DNA of 64,000 bases from positions 2,608,000 through 2,671,999 of the forward strand of contig NW_027460346.1 in the NCBI RefSeq assembly GCF_050947875.1, written 5' to 3'. This DNA is from Dermacentor variabilis. Its lineage: Eukaryota; Arthropoda; Arachnida; Ixodida; Ixodidae. How positions within the stretch are numbered: the stretch's first letter is position 1; each line of letters starts with the position of its first letter. The notes beneath the pieces were generated by a model. It searched no databases, was not told the origin of the DNA, and was given only the letters and a program-made list of their open reading frames with translations. Shown piece by piece: positions 1-11,581 of this stretch. A program made the position numbers and the translations under genes.

Positions 1-330
1 CTGTGGCATACTGCACATGCTTGAGCCAGGAGACCTTGCTGACAAGGGCTTTCCTCAAATCAGGAGTGCTCTTGTGGAGCGAGGAGTTAAGCTTCAGATG
101 CCTATCTTTGCACGACCAAATTAGCCTTTCACGCGTGAGGAGCTTCTGAGCACATACAGGATAGCAAGTGCAAGAATACACGTTGAGCGATGCATACAGC
201 GTATGAAGCTTTACGGGATATTGTCAGAAAGACTGTCTGCTGATCTACTTCCTCATATTGGCAAAATCATTGACGTGTGCAGTGCTGGCAAATTTGCAGG
301 CTCCAATTATGAAAGACAAAGATTAGTTGG
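1..330 (+). pseudogene. DDE_4 (THAP-linked, ISL2EU-like) transposase, 3' remnant, copy 1
   Basis: The reading frame begins inside the catalytic domain. The second Asp motif reads ADKGFP, but a 6-base in-frame deletion removes two residues just before it compared with copy 2 at 27781-27804. A TAG at 122-124 stops the frame. Beyond it the same frame continues and contains the third catalytic motif, HVER, with its Glu codon at 185-187. A frame disturbance near 285, also present in copy 2 near 28047, shifts the C-terminal tail. The stop and deletion are private to this copy and the tail frameshift is shared, so the transposase was already damaged before duplication. Not expected to give a functional protein. 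Confidence 0.85.
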
Positions 331-2231
331 CATGCAACAAAATGTAAATGGCTTCTGTAATAGTGCTTTGTACATATCCATACCATTAGAAAAGAATGGT
401 GCTGTAGCCCATATTCGCAAACTTTTTTTTTACTCAGTGCTACATCTTGTCTGTAGAGGGAAAGAAACACTCTACCACCCCTCGCGGTTCCCTAAATTTC
501 AGAGTTACAGAAAGTATTTTATATGCTAGGAGGGCATTTCAATTCAGAAGTTAGTTGCGAGTAATGGCCTTAATCTGATGTCATACCTTTTTATATTGGC
601 CTTAGTCTGATGTGTGTACCTCTGAGAAAACTAAGCTGTAGTGTATTGTTGCGTCTTATTACTAGTGCGCCAAGCTGCAGGCTATAATATGCTTCTTTAT
701 CCTAATTGTTCAGTGTTTGTGGGGCACGTGCAGAACACGTGGTCACCAAATTGAAGTGATGCATTATGTAGCATATGCACATGAAACTAGTCTGTAGCAT
801 TTGTGTTCGAGTCCGCTTGGCTATTCATCTTGTGAATTCGTAAGTTGTTTCAAACTTGTTTTTCTCACTGTTAGTTGGAATTGTTTTTTGCAGTATTTTT
901 GTAACAGATTTTATTGACTTTGCAAATGTTTGTGAAGACCATTTGTAATTTATCCAGCTGTACAACAACACTAAACTTTCCTTGTTTCATCTTCTCATTA
1001 TGCTGCTTGTTCATGGTAGTGCACGTAACTGTGCATGCATTTATACAGCTTTGAGATTTGTGACAGTGCAACACATTTTATTATTTTCACATCAATATAA
1101 ATGTTGACCAACCAGTAATGTGAAAATGTATGATGTGATGATCTGTAGCAAGTGAAAAAAACATTTGTTTTGTTCTGAATGGTGTGTAACCATTTTTGAT
1201 AGAGCTGTACCCATTTCTCTAGTAGTAGTTTAATTTTTCCGGCTTTAGTGGTTACTCACGTTTTGTACACTTTGTGTTGCCCGTACAGATGCCACTTTAT
1301 ACTTTGTAGTAGAAATTGTGTCCTCTGTGTACCCATGTAGGCTTCTATGGGACAGAAATGTGAAAATGGCACAAAACAGAGCACACCATTTTTGCAAAAA
1401 TACAGGGTTTGGCACAACTGTCTGACTGATTTTCTGTATCAAGCATCCAGTATACATATGCACTTTGTGCTATAAGAAAGCAAGGACTGGCTGGGCTCTA
1501 ACACTCAGAAACACGCACATGCCATGAATGCAGAAAAGCAATTGGACTTCGCTGCAGCACAGCAAACATATGCTCCACATCTTTTTGAGACTAAAACTGG
1601 GTATATATAAGCGGTTTCTCGGCCGTTACGTTTCGTGCGGCTACCACCCAGATGAGGACATGCGTTCTTACATTTTCTCTCCAACAGTTCAGTTTGATAT
1701 GTAATAGTGCTGCGTTAAAAAGCAATGTGACATATAAGTCTCACAAATGCATAGCTCCCCATTAAGACAGACAAAACAACTTACTGGCATCAGTCACTTA
1801 GTTGATACAGCACCTGGCTGTTAGAAAATTTTTCTATTAATTATTTGCAGAAGGAGCTGAAAATCTATGATATTGCCAGGGGCAGGCTAAGGAAAAGCTT
1901 GAACACAGAGACCTTAAAATTTACCTTGTTTAATTTTATGTAAAAAATGTACATAAAATTGAACGTAGAAATTACATGGCTGACTCCAGTAAGTCATTCC
2001 CTTTCATTTTTTGACGGGTCCAGTGCATCTGGGAGGCGTACATATGACGTTTCTTTTTAATGCAGCAGCATTATAAAGATCACACTTGGCCTTTAGTGAT
2101 GTAAATGTAAGGGTGCACACCCTCAGCTGGAAAGGACTCTTAGTGACGAACAGACACAATTTACACATTTGTGTGTAAAGTACCTCGAAATGTTAACTAT
2201 ATGTGGTGCTACCATGTGTAGGTACAAAAAT
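331..2231. other. Spacer between convergent transposon genes, copy 1
   Basis: This AT-rich stretch lies between the transposase end and the stop of the convergent SWIM-YqaJ gene, so it probably holds both 3' untranslated regions. I see no supported coding sequence. At 1932-1942 and 1950-1960 there is an 11-base inverted repeat (aattttatgta/tacataaaatt) that is weakened by a substitution in copy 2. Confidence 0.6.
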
Positions 2232-3402
2232 TTAAGTGGAAGTTGTCGCCATCCTTTGAGTTAATGCTGGTAAAAAGTGCTTAAAGTAGAATTGCTCAAG
2301 TCGGGGGATGGCCTGTGCAATAAAGTCATTGTCAAGTGGCACTTCAATGCAGAACTGTTGGGCCCGTGAATAGACATAGAAAAAGCACTTGTTGAGGCCA
2401 AGAACGTACAGTGATATCTGCACTTGGGTGTAGTACTTGTGCGATGGCTTTAGTTCTACACACCCATTTCGGAACACCAGGTGTAAAACATTTGACACGG
2501 CTGCCTTGCTGTCAACAATTTCTTTGTCCCTGCACGAATAGGGACACTTCACTTCCAGTAATGACAATGTGGAGCCTTGCAAAACTACTGCGTCTGGTGT
2601 GCAACAAAGCCATGGCTGCTCCAGCATTATATGAAGCCCACATTTCCTAATTTGAGCCCCTGTGCTCTTTGCAAAACAGGAGACGGCTTCGTCTTCAAGG
2701 GCTATTCCATAAGCTGTTGCTTGTGAATAAAATGATTTGGCAGAAAGGAAGCTTTTCGCCAATACATTATATTCTTTCCTGGAACGCAAAATATCGTGAG
2801 GCCGGCTACTTGCTGATATGCGGCTGGCTCTCATTTCTTTCCAGTGCACCATGTCTCGACCTGAATCCCGTGCTTCCTTTTTTGTCTGCTATTTCCTCGG
2901 CAGTCATCACAATGTTTGCCATGTAATAGCACATCTCCTCGTCTGCGTTAGGTTGCATGCTATTTGCACGGTGCAGTTCAGAAAGACGAAAATGTCCCTT
3001 TACAATCTGTTCCTCGTGCACCAGAACTTCTTGTTCAGCATATTTAGGAATTGTCACTGATAGCTCATGTTTTATGGCTGTTACAAGCGAGCAGTTGTGT
3101 TCCCACAAGCCATCAAGTAATTCAGCTACCACAGTTGCATCCTGACTAGGTGGAGCATCGGGTGGCAGTTGCACAATGTCTTCCACTGCCTTGCCAAGGA
3201 AGCCGTCCAAACATGATCCCTTCTTGTACGTTCCAAGTGCACGCACAGAAGGCTTGCCCCAGAGCCTTGGGCCACTTGTGCATGACCTGTTTTCTTCACT
3301 GTTGATGTAAAGGACGACGACGGCAATGTGCTTGCACCGTCCAACTTTACCTGCCTTGCAGGTGCAGAGTGCATCTTGCAGCAAAAAGTCAGGTACTGAT
3401 GC
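2232..3402 (-). pseudogene. SWIM zinc finger-YqaJ nuclease, exon 2, copy 1 (frameshifted)
   Basis: This is the minus-strand counterpart of the open exon at 30568-31704. It begins at a polypyrimidine/AG acceptor at 3403 and encodes the SWIM motif CxC...CKH directly after the splice. Near 2875-2890 the sequence differs by a small indel from copy 2, which splits the gene into two overlapping frames (2806-3402 and 2232-2852). The downstream part still encodes the YqaJ-like core: GIALE, TPDAVV, LLEVKCPY and YYTQVQ. Its C-terminus is about 12 residues longer than in copy 2, because copy 2 has a separate 7-base deletion there. Each copy therefore carries a different lesion. Confidence 0.85.
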
Positions 3403-4512
3403 CTGCAAGAAAGCAAAAATTGTAAGCACTTCCTTTTGCATGCTAGCTGCTTTGATTACCATAGCACTTAGACCGAACACAAGTACAATTTGAGTTCTGA
3501 TATTAGATTTTCAGTTTTCTGGTCAGTTACAAATATGCTTCTTCACCCTCCCCCCTTTTTTTCACTATTTACAATAGCTCGAATAATGACTCGCGAAACT
3601 CGACATATGCAGGGGTTAAGATAGTGGGCGTACATGAGCCCTCCCCAAAAATAAATCGAAAAAAAAGGTACATTAAAAGCTTCCAGCGCAATTGTGACCT
3701 GTGCAAAACTAAATATAGCTTTGGTGCATGTTGAGCTTAAGACAATAATATAGTTATCGCGGACACCTTAGAAAATGCTAGTCCGCAAAAAAAAAAAAAA
3801 GAAAACTGCTACCGTGCCCGCGATGCAATGTAGAAAAAGCTGCACAGGCAAACTGCTATAAAACAATATGGACCTTGCATCTCTGACGAAACTCCGCGTA
3901 AAGACGAAGAAACAGAGAACCTATGTAAAGCATCCGAATTATTGCTACGCGCATTAGACGATGAAACAAATTCCGACGTTGCTGCCCTACCCATCTAACT
4001 TGGCCGACGCTGCCCCGCCTTCAAATATATCGTGTGGATTCTCATCAGTAACATTAAAAGGCCAAAATACTCGTACTACAGCTGTGTATGATTTAAAGCA
4101 GACCACTAAGAGAATTTAAAGTAGCCAGAAATGCAGCGTGTAGTGCAATTCGAAGAAAGCAGCGGAACTGCATCGGTGGTGCAGCACTAACTCGCCCTTT
4201 TATTCACCCGTACGATTGGCGATTTTCTTGACGAGGGCACGCTTCTCCATTTACAATTTCACAACTGCTTTTGAGGCGACTGTGATGGTACTTATTCGGC
4301 GCTGTCGCGTGTAATCAGCGGTAGCAAGATCGCTACAATGTGTGCCGGCATCGTGCCGTGCGGAGTAGTTTCAGATTATCAGTCCGCCCGGTTAAACGAC
4401 GTGCATTTATTATTAAGGTACAGAAACAGCAATTCGGCATGCGTCGAATTTTAAGAACAACAAAAAACGAATGAGACATCGCATTAGTCAACGAAACAAA
4501 GCGGCTACTTAC
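3403..4512 (-). other. Intron of the SWIM-YqaJ gene, copy 1
   Basis: The ends read gtaagt (donor, minus strand, 4507-4512) and ttttgctttcttgcag (acceptor just above 3402). Both flanking exons are in phase 0. Nothing else recognisable lies inside apart from A-runs. Confidence 0.75.
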
Positions 4513-4719
4513 CACGAGCTCCACTTCGTAACTGGGCTTTGTTACGCTCGTCTGAGGGACGCACATGGCACGTATGCGGACTGGGTTGTCCCAAATTCCT
4601 TTAACGTCATGCACATGTCCACTTTCATAGAGGGCCACGCCTTTCCTGCAGCTGTCGCCACAGAAGTAGCTGCCTGGCATTTGAATGAAGGGGAAATCGC
4701 AGCCTCGGACTTCAGCCAT
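4513..4719 (-). pseudogene. SWIM-YqaJ gene, exon 1, copy 1
   Basis: This is a 69-codon exon starting at an ATG in a purine-rich context and ending at GTG|gtaagt. It contains the block GHVHDVKG...VRIRA...YEVELV, which in SWIM proteins precedes the zinc-binding CxC. Length and splice phase match copy 2 (32804-33010). It is listed as a pseudogene because the second exon of this copy is frameshifted. The right terminal inverted repeat of the transposon lies about 140 bases upstream of the start. Confidence 0.75.
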
Positions 4720-4855
4720 CCCCTTGCTGCAAAGCGTTGTCGGCTGCTGCGGCCTCCCATGGGTATCCCCGAGGGCGCCCGCTAGGTGGCCATCAGTGGC
4801 GCCTCTATAGGCGGTGCACGCGGCGTTATTATAGCGTATAGCGTACGCTATAGTT

Positions 4856-4880
4856 GCGGACGCTAAACTAAAACTGTCTA
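4856..4880 (-). repeat. Right terminal inverted repeat of the ISL2EU-like element, copy 1
   Basis: The outer end reads ctaaaactgtc followed by TA. It is identical to the right end of the second element at 33147-33171. In reverse complement it matches the left end at 18235-18259 at 23 of 25 positions. Confidence 0.8.
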
Positions 4881-5156
4881 CTCGCTGTCAAAAATACTGG
4901 CGTGAGGAAAAGGGGCAACAGAAGCGAGCAAATTGACCTTCGTGCTGGCCCTCGCTTCAACAACGCCAACTAAGCGGCGAGATCACAGCACACGCGAAGC
5001 TATCACGCCTCAGCGCACCTAGACTGCAATTCATCGCAGATCGCTCTCAAGATGGGGCCTGCGCGGCCGCTCTATAAGCCCTATACGCAGCCTTTTTCTT
5101 CCTTTTTTTTCCCACACTACATTTAAGTATTGTTCAAGTTGGCCGAAAATCTATCG

Positions 5157-5508
5157 TATATCTAGCCGCGTTCATGGCCGCATGCGTACGGGTGGCTCCG
5201 AAACCACGATGTTAGAACAATTGAGGAATACTATGCCGTGTCACCTGCTGCAATCAGCAAAGCTCCTATTGCGCGGAAAATTTCAAGCATGTTTTCAAGC
5301 ATTTGAGATATATGAAATTGACTTTGACTGACTCGTAGTGAGCGCATCGTGCACGATATTATTACTATTATGTATATTTTTAGCCTAGCCGAATTCACGA
5401 CCGCCTGCGTATGTGTGGTCTTCGGCACGCCTGTAGGGTTTACCTAGCCGAGTTCACGGCCGTCCGCACACGTGCGATTCCGGAACTACGAGGCCAGAAC
5501 AGTTTAGA
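5157..5508 (+). repeat. Three degenerate copies of a roughly 65-base motif
   Basis: Blocks at about 5157-5221, 5382-5430 and 5440-5508 share the pattern ctagccg-gttcacggccg, then an acgtg core, then gaa-(c/t)acga and agaaca-tt. Copy 2 keeps only two blocks (about 33455-33520 and 33675-33740). Function unknown. Confidence 0.6.
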
Positions 5509-5682
5509 AATTGTTCTATATTGAGTTACCCATCGTGATCAGGAAAACACTTCTATCGTGGATAAATCAAAGAAGTCTTTAGGCATGTAGGGCCCTCAGG
5601 GCTGTACTTGTCGGCGATAAGGTAGCCTCGCCACCTGTGGGATTATCTGACTGAGCTATGTCCAATGCTCGGTTGCCATAGT

Positions 5683-5699
5683 CGGGAGTTCGAATCCCG
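5683..5699 (+). other. tRNA-like T-arm (pol III B-box) in the region upstream of the RTE element
   Basis: The sequence cgggagttcgaatcccg forms a perfect 5-bp stem with a 7-base loop, as in a tRNA T-arm, and fits the pol III B-box. No full cloverleaf can be drawn around it, so this is not a tRNA gene. It may be a tRNA-derived segment. The same motif occurs at 33914-33930. Confidence 0.5.
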
Positions 5700-6029
5700 C
5701 CATAAGAGTTCTTTTCTTTACGATGGTGAGCTTGAAATTCACCTCCTCCAGTGTACAACGCCTGCAGGATTGGAGTGACGCCTGTCACCGGCAAAAGATG
5801 CCGACAGCGAGTGGGACTATACTAATCCAGGTACAACCAAATTAGGAAGGCCCAATAAGCTTCAACAAGACACCCCTCACCACAACAGAAATTGGCCTCC
5901 CTGGTGCAGTATTCGGCCACCCCCTCGCAAATGGCTCACTCAATTACCCAATGACCTGACCAAGGCGGCGGTCAGACCTGTAACGGAGCAGAGGCTGCTA
6001 AGAATCTCTGGGTCCGGACAGGCCGCCAA

Positions 6030-8830
6030 TGTAAATGGACCCTTGCAACGTTTAACACCCGAACCTTCTCGAGTGAGGCTAGCTTAGCAGGACTCTTTGA
6101 AGAACTATCAAACATTGTTTGGAATATCATCGGCCTTAGTGAGATTAGAAGAACTGGTGATGCTTATACACTGCTGAATAACGGACATGTCCTCTGCTAT
6201 AGAGGTCTCCTAGATAAGAAGCAATACGGGGAAGGATTCCTAATCCATAAGCACATAACGGGCAACATTGACGAATTCTACGGCATTAATGAGAGGGTAG
6301 CTGTAGTTGTAATCAAACTTAATAAGAGGTATAGATTAAAGGTAGTACAAGCCTACGCTCCAACATCAAGTAACGATGATAGGAGCGTAGGAACGAGGAA
6401 GTAGATCAGCTTTATGAAGATGTTGAATTAGCGATCAGAAAAGTGCAAAATCAGTATACTGTAGTAAGGGGCGACTTCAAAGTAAAAATGGGGGAAAAGC
6501 AGGCTGGTAAACAAGCGATTGGCAACAACGACGTCGATTCTAGGAATGCTAGAGGAGAGATGCTGGTAGAGTTCGCAGAAAGGATTAAGCTTCGAATAAT
6601 GAACACCTTTTTCAGGAAGCGTAGCAACAGAAAGTGGACCTGGAAAAGCCCTAATGGTGAAACAAGAAATGAAATTGACTTCATATTTTCTGCTGATCAC
6701 AGCATAGTGGAGGATGTAGAAGCGATAGGTAAGGTAAAGTGCAGTGATCATAGGTTAGTAGGAGGTAAGATTCACCTCAATTTGAAGAGAGAAAGAGGAA
6801 AAATGTCAAGAAGAAACAGGTCAACCTAGAGACAGTAAGGGTAAAAGCCAACAAATTCAGGTTGGTACTTGCAAACAAATATGCAGCCTTAGAACAGAGA
6901 GATGATGATGACATAGAGCTTATGAATGAAACCGTTACTAGGTTGGCTTAAGAGGCAGCAATTGAAGTGGAAGACAAGGCACCAAGGCAACCAGTAGGCA
7001 AGCTCTCCCAAGCAACAAAGAACCTAATAAATAAACGACAAAAAATGAAAGTGTCCAACTCAACAAATTAGATAGAATTCGCGGAACTGTCAAAACTGAT
7101 CAACAAGGCGAAAATAAGTGATATTCGAAACTATAACGTGAGAAAGGCTGAAGGAGCGGTAAGAAATGGACGCAGCCTGAAATCAGTGAAAAGCAAACTA
7201 AGCATAGGACAAACCAAGATGTATGCACTGTAAGATAAGCAGGGTAATATCATCAGCAATCTCTAAGATGTAGTAAAGGTAGCGGAAGAATTCTGTACTG
7301 ACCTGTACAGTACCCTGAGTAGTCAGGATACCTCATTTAGAAACAGCAATGAACATGATACAGAAACTCCTCCTATAAGTAGCGATGAGGTCAGAAGGGC
7401 CTTGCAAGACATGAAACGAGGAAGAGCGGAAAGAGACGATAGAATAACAGTCGATTTAATTAAATATGGAGGAGTCATAATGCTTGGAAAACAGCCAGCT
7501 CTTTATACGAATGTCTATCGACTGCAAGGGTCCCAGAAAACTGAAAGAATACAAACATTTTACTAATCCACAAAAAGGGAGACGATAAAGAATTGAAAAA
7601 TTATTGGCCTCTTAGTTTACTCCCAGTATAATATAAAATATTTACCAAAATAATCTCCAATAGAATAAGGGCAACACTGGACTTTAGTCAACCAAGGGAA
7701 CAGGCTGGTTTCAGGAAGGGATACTCTACAATGGATCACATCCATGCCATTAATCATGTTATCGAGAAATCCGCTGAGTACAATAAGCCTCTCTGTATGG
7801 CTTTCATAGATTACGAAAGGCATTTGATTCAGTAGAGATACCAAAAGTCATAGAGGCATAACGTAATCAAGGAGTACGGAACGCTTACGTAAATGCCTTG
7901 GGAAATATCTACAGAGGTCCTACAGCTACCTTAATTCTACACAAGAAAAGTAGGAAGATACCTATAATGAAAAGGGTCAGACAAGGAGACAATCTCTCCA
8001 ATGCTATTCACTCCGTGCTTGGAAGATGTATTCAAGCTATTAAACTGGGAAGGCTTAGGAGTAAGGATCAACGGCGAATATTTCAGCAACATTCGGTTTC
8101 CAGATAAAAGTGTTCTTTTCAGCAACACTGGAGACGAGTTGCAGCAAATGACTGAGGACCTTAACAGGGAGAGTCTAAAAGGGGAAGTTGAAGATTAATA
8201 TGCAGGAGACAAAGATAATGATAAATGGCCGGGCAAAGGAACAAGAGTTCAAAATCGCCAGTCGGCCTCTAGAGTGCGTGAAAGAGTACGTTTACCTAGG
8301 TCAATTAACCACAAGGAAGCCTGATCATGAGAAGGAAATTAACAGAAGAATGGGCTGGATCGCATACGGTAGACATTGTCAGCTCCTGACTGGAAGCTTA
8401 CCATTATCATTTAAAAGGAAGGTGTAGGGTCAGTGCATTTTACCGGTGCTGACATATAAGGCAGAGACTTGGAGAGTGACAAAGAAGCTTGAGAACAAGT
8501 TAAGGACCGCGCAAAGAGCGGTGGAACGAAGATTGCTAGGCAAAACGTTAAGAGACAGAAAGAGAGCGGTTTGGATCAGAGAGCAAACGGGTATAGACGA
8601 TATTCTAATTGACATCAAGAGAAAGAAATGGCGCTGGGGAGGTCATGTAATGCGCCCGTTAGATAACCGTTGGACGATTAGGGTTACATAATGAGTACCA
8701 AGAGAAGGGAAACGCAATCGAGGACGACAGAAGACTAGGTAGAGCGATGAAATTAGGAAATTCGCAGGCGCTAGTTGGAATCGGTTAGCGCAGGACAGGA
8801 GTAATTGGAGATAGCAGGGATAGGCCTTGT
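6030..8830 (+). pseudogene. RTE-clade LINE, decayed, copy 1
   Basis: This is a nearly full-length but broken non-LTR retrotransposon. The AP-type endonuclease lies at about 6046-6830 (motifs RTF, GLSEIRR, QAYAPTS, NEIDFIF, SDHRLV). The GDFN metal-site motif reads GDFK here, so Asn is lost, whereas copy 2 still has GDFN. RT remnants follow at 7080-8330 (QAGFRKGYST, FIDYE, VRQGDN), with many stops and shifts. The C-terminal block KAETW...WGGHVMR spans 8446-8690. The element ends in a GAT/GAC microsatellite, the usual RTE 3' end. About two-thirds of its length is shared without major rearrangement with 34260-37075. Confidence 0.88.
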
Positions 8831-8861
8831 CCTGCAGTGGACGTAAAACAGGCAGCTGGTG

Positions 8862-8906
8862 GTGATGATGATGATGATGATGATGATGATGACGACGACG
8901 ACGACG
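8862..8906 (+). repeat. (GAT)n(GAC)n tail of the RTE element
   Basis: Pure GAT triplets run into GAC triplets immediately after the RTE terminus. The array length and interruptions differ in all three cassette copies (37099-37152, 48520-48582). Read in one frame it gives poly-Asp, which is not a gene. Confidence 0.95.
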
Positions 8907-8989
8907 TGAATGATGCGCCAGCTCCCGGGCATTCGCCTTGCCGATTTCACACCTATATTTCAGGCAGAATTATTATCGATTATATTAGC

Positions 8990-9655
8990 GTTACGAAAAC
9001 TCCCCCAAAACGACTGATTAGCTGTTATTGTGACCGACTCGCTATCTGTATGTACAGCACTAACTGCATCTTTAGATACAAGAATTCAAAGAACATTTCG
9101 TTCGATGGTACCTCCGTACTTACGGAAAGTATGTTTACTTTGGGTACCGGGACATCACGGGTTACACTTGAATGAAATGGCCGATTCACTCTCACGAGCA
9201 TCCCTCAATGGCCCTATCATATCTGTTTTGCCGACATCAGCTTATGTCACCGCGGCTAGGTACAGAAATTTCGCTATATCTCAAAACTCTGCAACATCCA
9301 TGCTAACACCGTCTTCTGATTTCCACCATCTTGGATTCCCATGGAATAATAATTGGTGTCCTATACAAGACAATTGGAAGTTTCTTTTACAAAACTGAGA
9401 TGTCGCATACCTCCGATAAATTTTTACTTACACAGGTCTGGTCTCGCTATGTCCCCTCTATGTTCTTTTTGCAGTGCACGTTAAACTACCGAACATTATT
9501 TTCTCTCCTGCCGCCGCTTTCTAAGACAAAGAAAAGTATTAGTATACTCATTCACCAAACTTGGGCTATCGCTAACCTCGCCAACCATTCTTTCTTTTGG
9601 TGCGACCTCACTGGGATCCAGCCACAGGGATGCTTTTCTTTCAATTTACAATTTT
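8990..9655 (+). pseudogene. LINE RNase H and 3' zinc-motif fragment, copy 1
   Basis: A plus-strand fragment encodes TDSLSVCTAL and LLWVPGHHG...NEMADSL, which are RNase H motifs (Asp and His/Asn-Glu..Asp sites). Further on, in another frame, it encodes PLCSFCSA and a downstream H...C, resembling the C-terminal CCHC of RNase H-bearing LINEs. Stops and frame changes occur near 9398 and 9470. No RT domain precedes it, so it is 5'-truncated and unrelated to the RTE element upstream. Confidence 0.75.
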
Positions 9656-10016
9656 ATTAGAGAGACAAAAAGAATACCTTGCTGAATTTCTAAAATTATC
9701 AATATTTTCTATTTCATTTATTTACGTTAACTTATTTTATCAAAATTATTAACAATATTTTCATCACACGTCTAAATTACAGTTCTAGTCCCACGCTCCA
9801 CTATTTAAATCTAGTTTGGCTTTACTTCTAAGCATACGAAAAACCGCCTGCTTCTTGGCCAATCCCCCATAGTGGGTATGCGCCACTGTCTGGGACACAA
9901 GACAAGACATTCCGACTAGCAAAATGTATATGCATATGTGTGGTCCCGCCTTCATCCTCGCACTTGTACCAATATTTTCAAAAAACATACGTATACGAAG
10001 TCGCTAGAGAGTTATG
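9656..10016. other. AT-rich non-coding stretch, copy 1
   Basis: This is probably the 3' untranslated part of the RNase H LINE fragment. I see no coding sequence or clear repeat structure. Confidence 0.4.
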
Positions 10017-10558
10017 CCGTATATAGTCGCGTATAAGCCGCACTTTCTTTCATCCAATTTTCTCCGGTGCGAGTACGCACGAATCAGGCCTATAGCTACA
10101 CATTAACACACTGTAGTGCCACTGCGACTACTGTGTCAGATAATTAAAAAAAAACTGGCGACATATATGAACATTTTATTTGACTATCTATCGCCGCTTT
10201 CAAGCTAAGCACTGTCGGACGAACTCAGCTCAGCGGCACTCTCACCACTGTCGGGCGAGCTCGCCTCATCGAGGCCGCTCCTTAGGCTGGTCGTCCTCTG
10301 TGCCTTGCTGCACACTTGCTGAAAAGATGTGCGCTTCAGTCGCCCTGTTGGAGTTGTTTCGTGGTTGCCCCTGTTAATTCGACGCGCAACGATGATGATA
10401 ACGGTATGCGGTGAGTGAAAAAAAACTAACTGGCGCCATCTTGTAGCGTTTTGTGGGACTAGGCACGTTTTTGGCGTGTTTCTTTTCTTAAAATTTTTGC
10501 GTTAGAAAGTTGCGGGTGTGGGCTATACACGAGGGGGCTTATACACGAATATATACGG
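10017..10558. mobile_element. MITE-like element with 23-bp terminal inverted repeats, copy 1
   Basis: The left end (10017-10039, ccgtatatagtcgcgtataa...) and right end (10536-10558, ending cgaatatatacgg) are inverted repeats matching at 21 of 23 positions. TA dinucleotides at the ends would fit a Tc1/mariner or pogo-type target. A Ser/Asp/Glu-rich minus-strand frame inside could be a transposase C-terminal remnant, but I do not recognise it. Counterparts are at 38261-38802 and 49693-51368. Confidence 0.6.
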
Positions 10559-11390
10559 GAATATATATCTCCGTAGCATTATTTTGGCTCAAATACATCC
10601 ATTATGCGAAATGTTTTCTCAGAACTAATTTCCCACTACAACCGAAATATATAGAAAATATCAGGCAAGCAAACACACCTAATGTTGTTGAAAAATACTT
10701 TTTCTCCGGAATAAACTTGTTTATTTATCATATACTCGAGGTATATTTACCACATGGAGTCAGTGGCAAGTGAGGCCCTCTGTTGTCCTTGGTTTATTTT
10801 TTGCCGCTTACTTTCTACCTAAAAAGGAGCGGGAGAGACAAAATAAACACACCCTCTAAATATTCAGCAGTGAATCCACGCGGACACTGGAATAAGTTAA
10901 TGTACTCGGATGCCCCATACACCTACAAAGCACACCACCTACAGAAGAAGAAAAGGTGGTTTCTTGTTCTTGTTCCCCAGTGAAATGGCGCAACCCACTA
11001 TGTTGGACCGGCCATGATTCGGGCGGTGAAGGAACTGATGGCAAGCTTTTTTGATAAATTAGGGTGAAATTAAATATGTATCTTGCAGATTTTAGCAGTT
11101 TCTAGCGGAGCCTCGTCGCTCTTCTTCGTCGCTCTTCTTTTTGTGCCTCCGACTTTGACTAGCAAAAATGATCTAATTCGCTCCAAATCCTGTACCTTGT
11201 ATTGTTTACAGGTGAATAATTGTCACTTCCGTCAACCAAAATGCGAAAGAAAATGTCAGTTTCACGTCAATTTTCTATCCGCTTTCTTCCAACGACCAAA
11301 TGAGAGAAATCCACATCAGCAGATGGACGTGGCAGTCGCCCCGAGGAGAGACGATGACGTTTTTTCCTCGTGCCTCGTGATTCGATGCCC
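10559..11390. other. Unassigned AT-rich stretch, copy 1
   Basis: It is conserved in all three cassettes. No open frame of convincing composition and no repeat structure seen. Confidence 0.4.
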
Positions 11391-11440
11391 ATATAAGGGG
11401 TAGGTAAGCCAGCCGACAGCCATTCGCCGCGTCATCAGTC
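11391..11440 (+). promoter_or_regulatory. Candidate pol II core promoter (TATA + Inr-like)
   Basis: A TATA box (atataagggg, 11391-11400) is followed by an arthropod-type initiator-like atcagtc about 45 bases downstream. It introduces the GC-rich block beginning near 11430. A short direct repeat, agtctacctgccggaag, follows at once. The same arrangement occurs at 39628 and 52201. It could be the U3/R junction of an LTR or the promoter of an unknown element. The spacing is longer than optimal. Confidence 0.4.
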
Positions 11441-11581
11441 TACCTGCCGGAAGCTGCTGGAAGTCTACCTGCCGGAAGGACACGTAGCTCTCGAACGAGC
11501 GCGCACTCGAGAACACATTGGACTCGGCGTGCTCTTGGCGCTTCTTCCGAGAACGAGGTCCGTGAATCCCCCCTCGCTTCT

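Noticed and set aside
5620..5716. Possible tRNA gene
   Set aside because: Only the T-arm folds well. No anticodon arm or acceptor stem can be paired around it.
8837..9175. ORF with a long poly-Asp tract (also at 37074 and 48494)
   Set aside because: The Asp run is the translated GAT/GAC microsatellite at the RTE tail and its length varies between copies.
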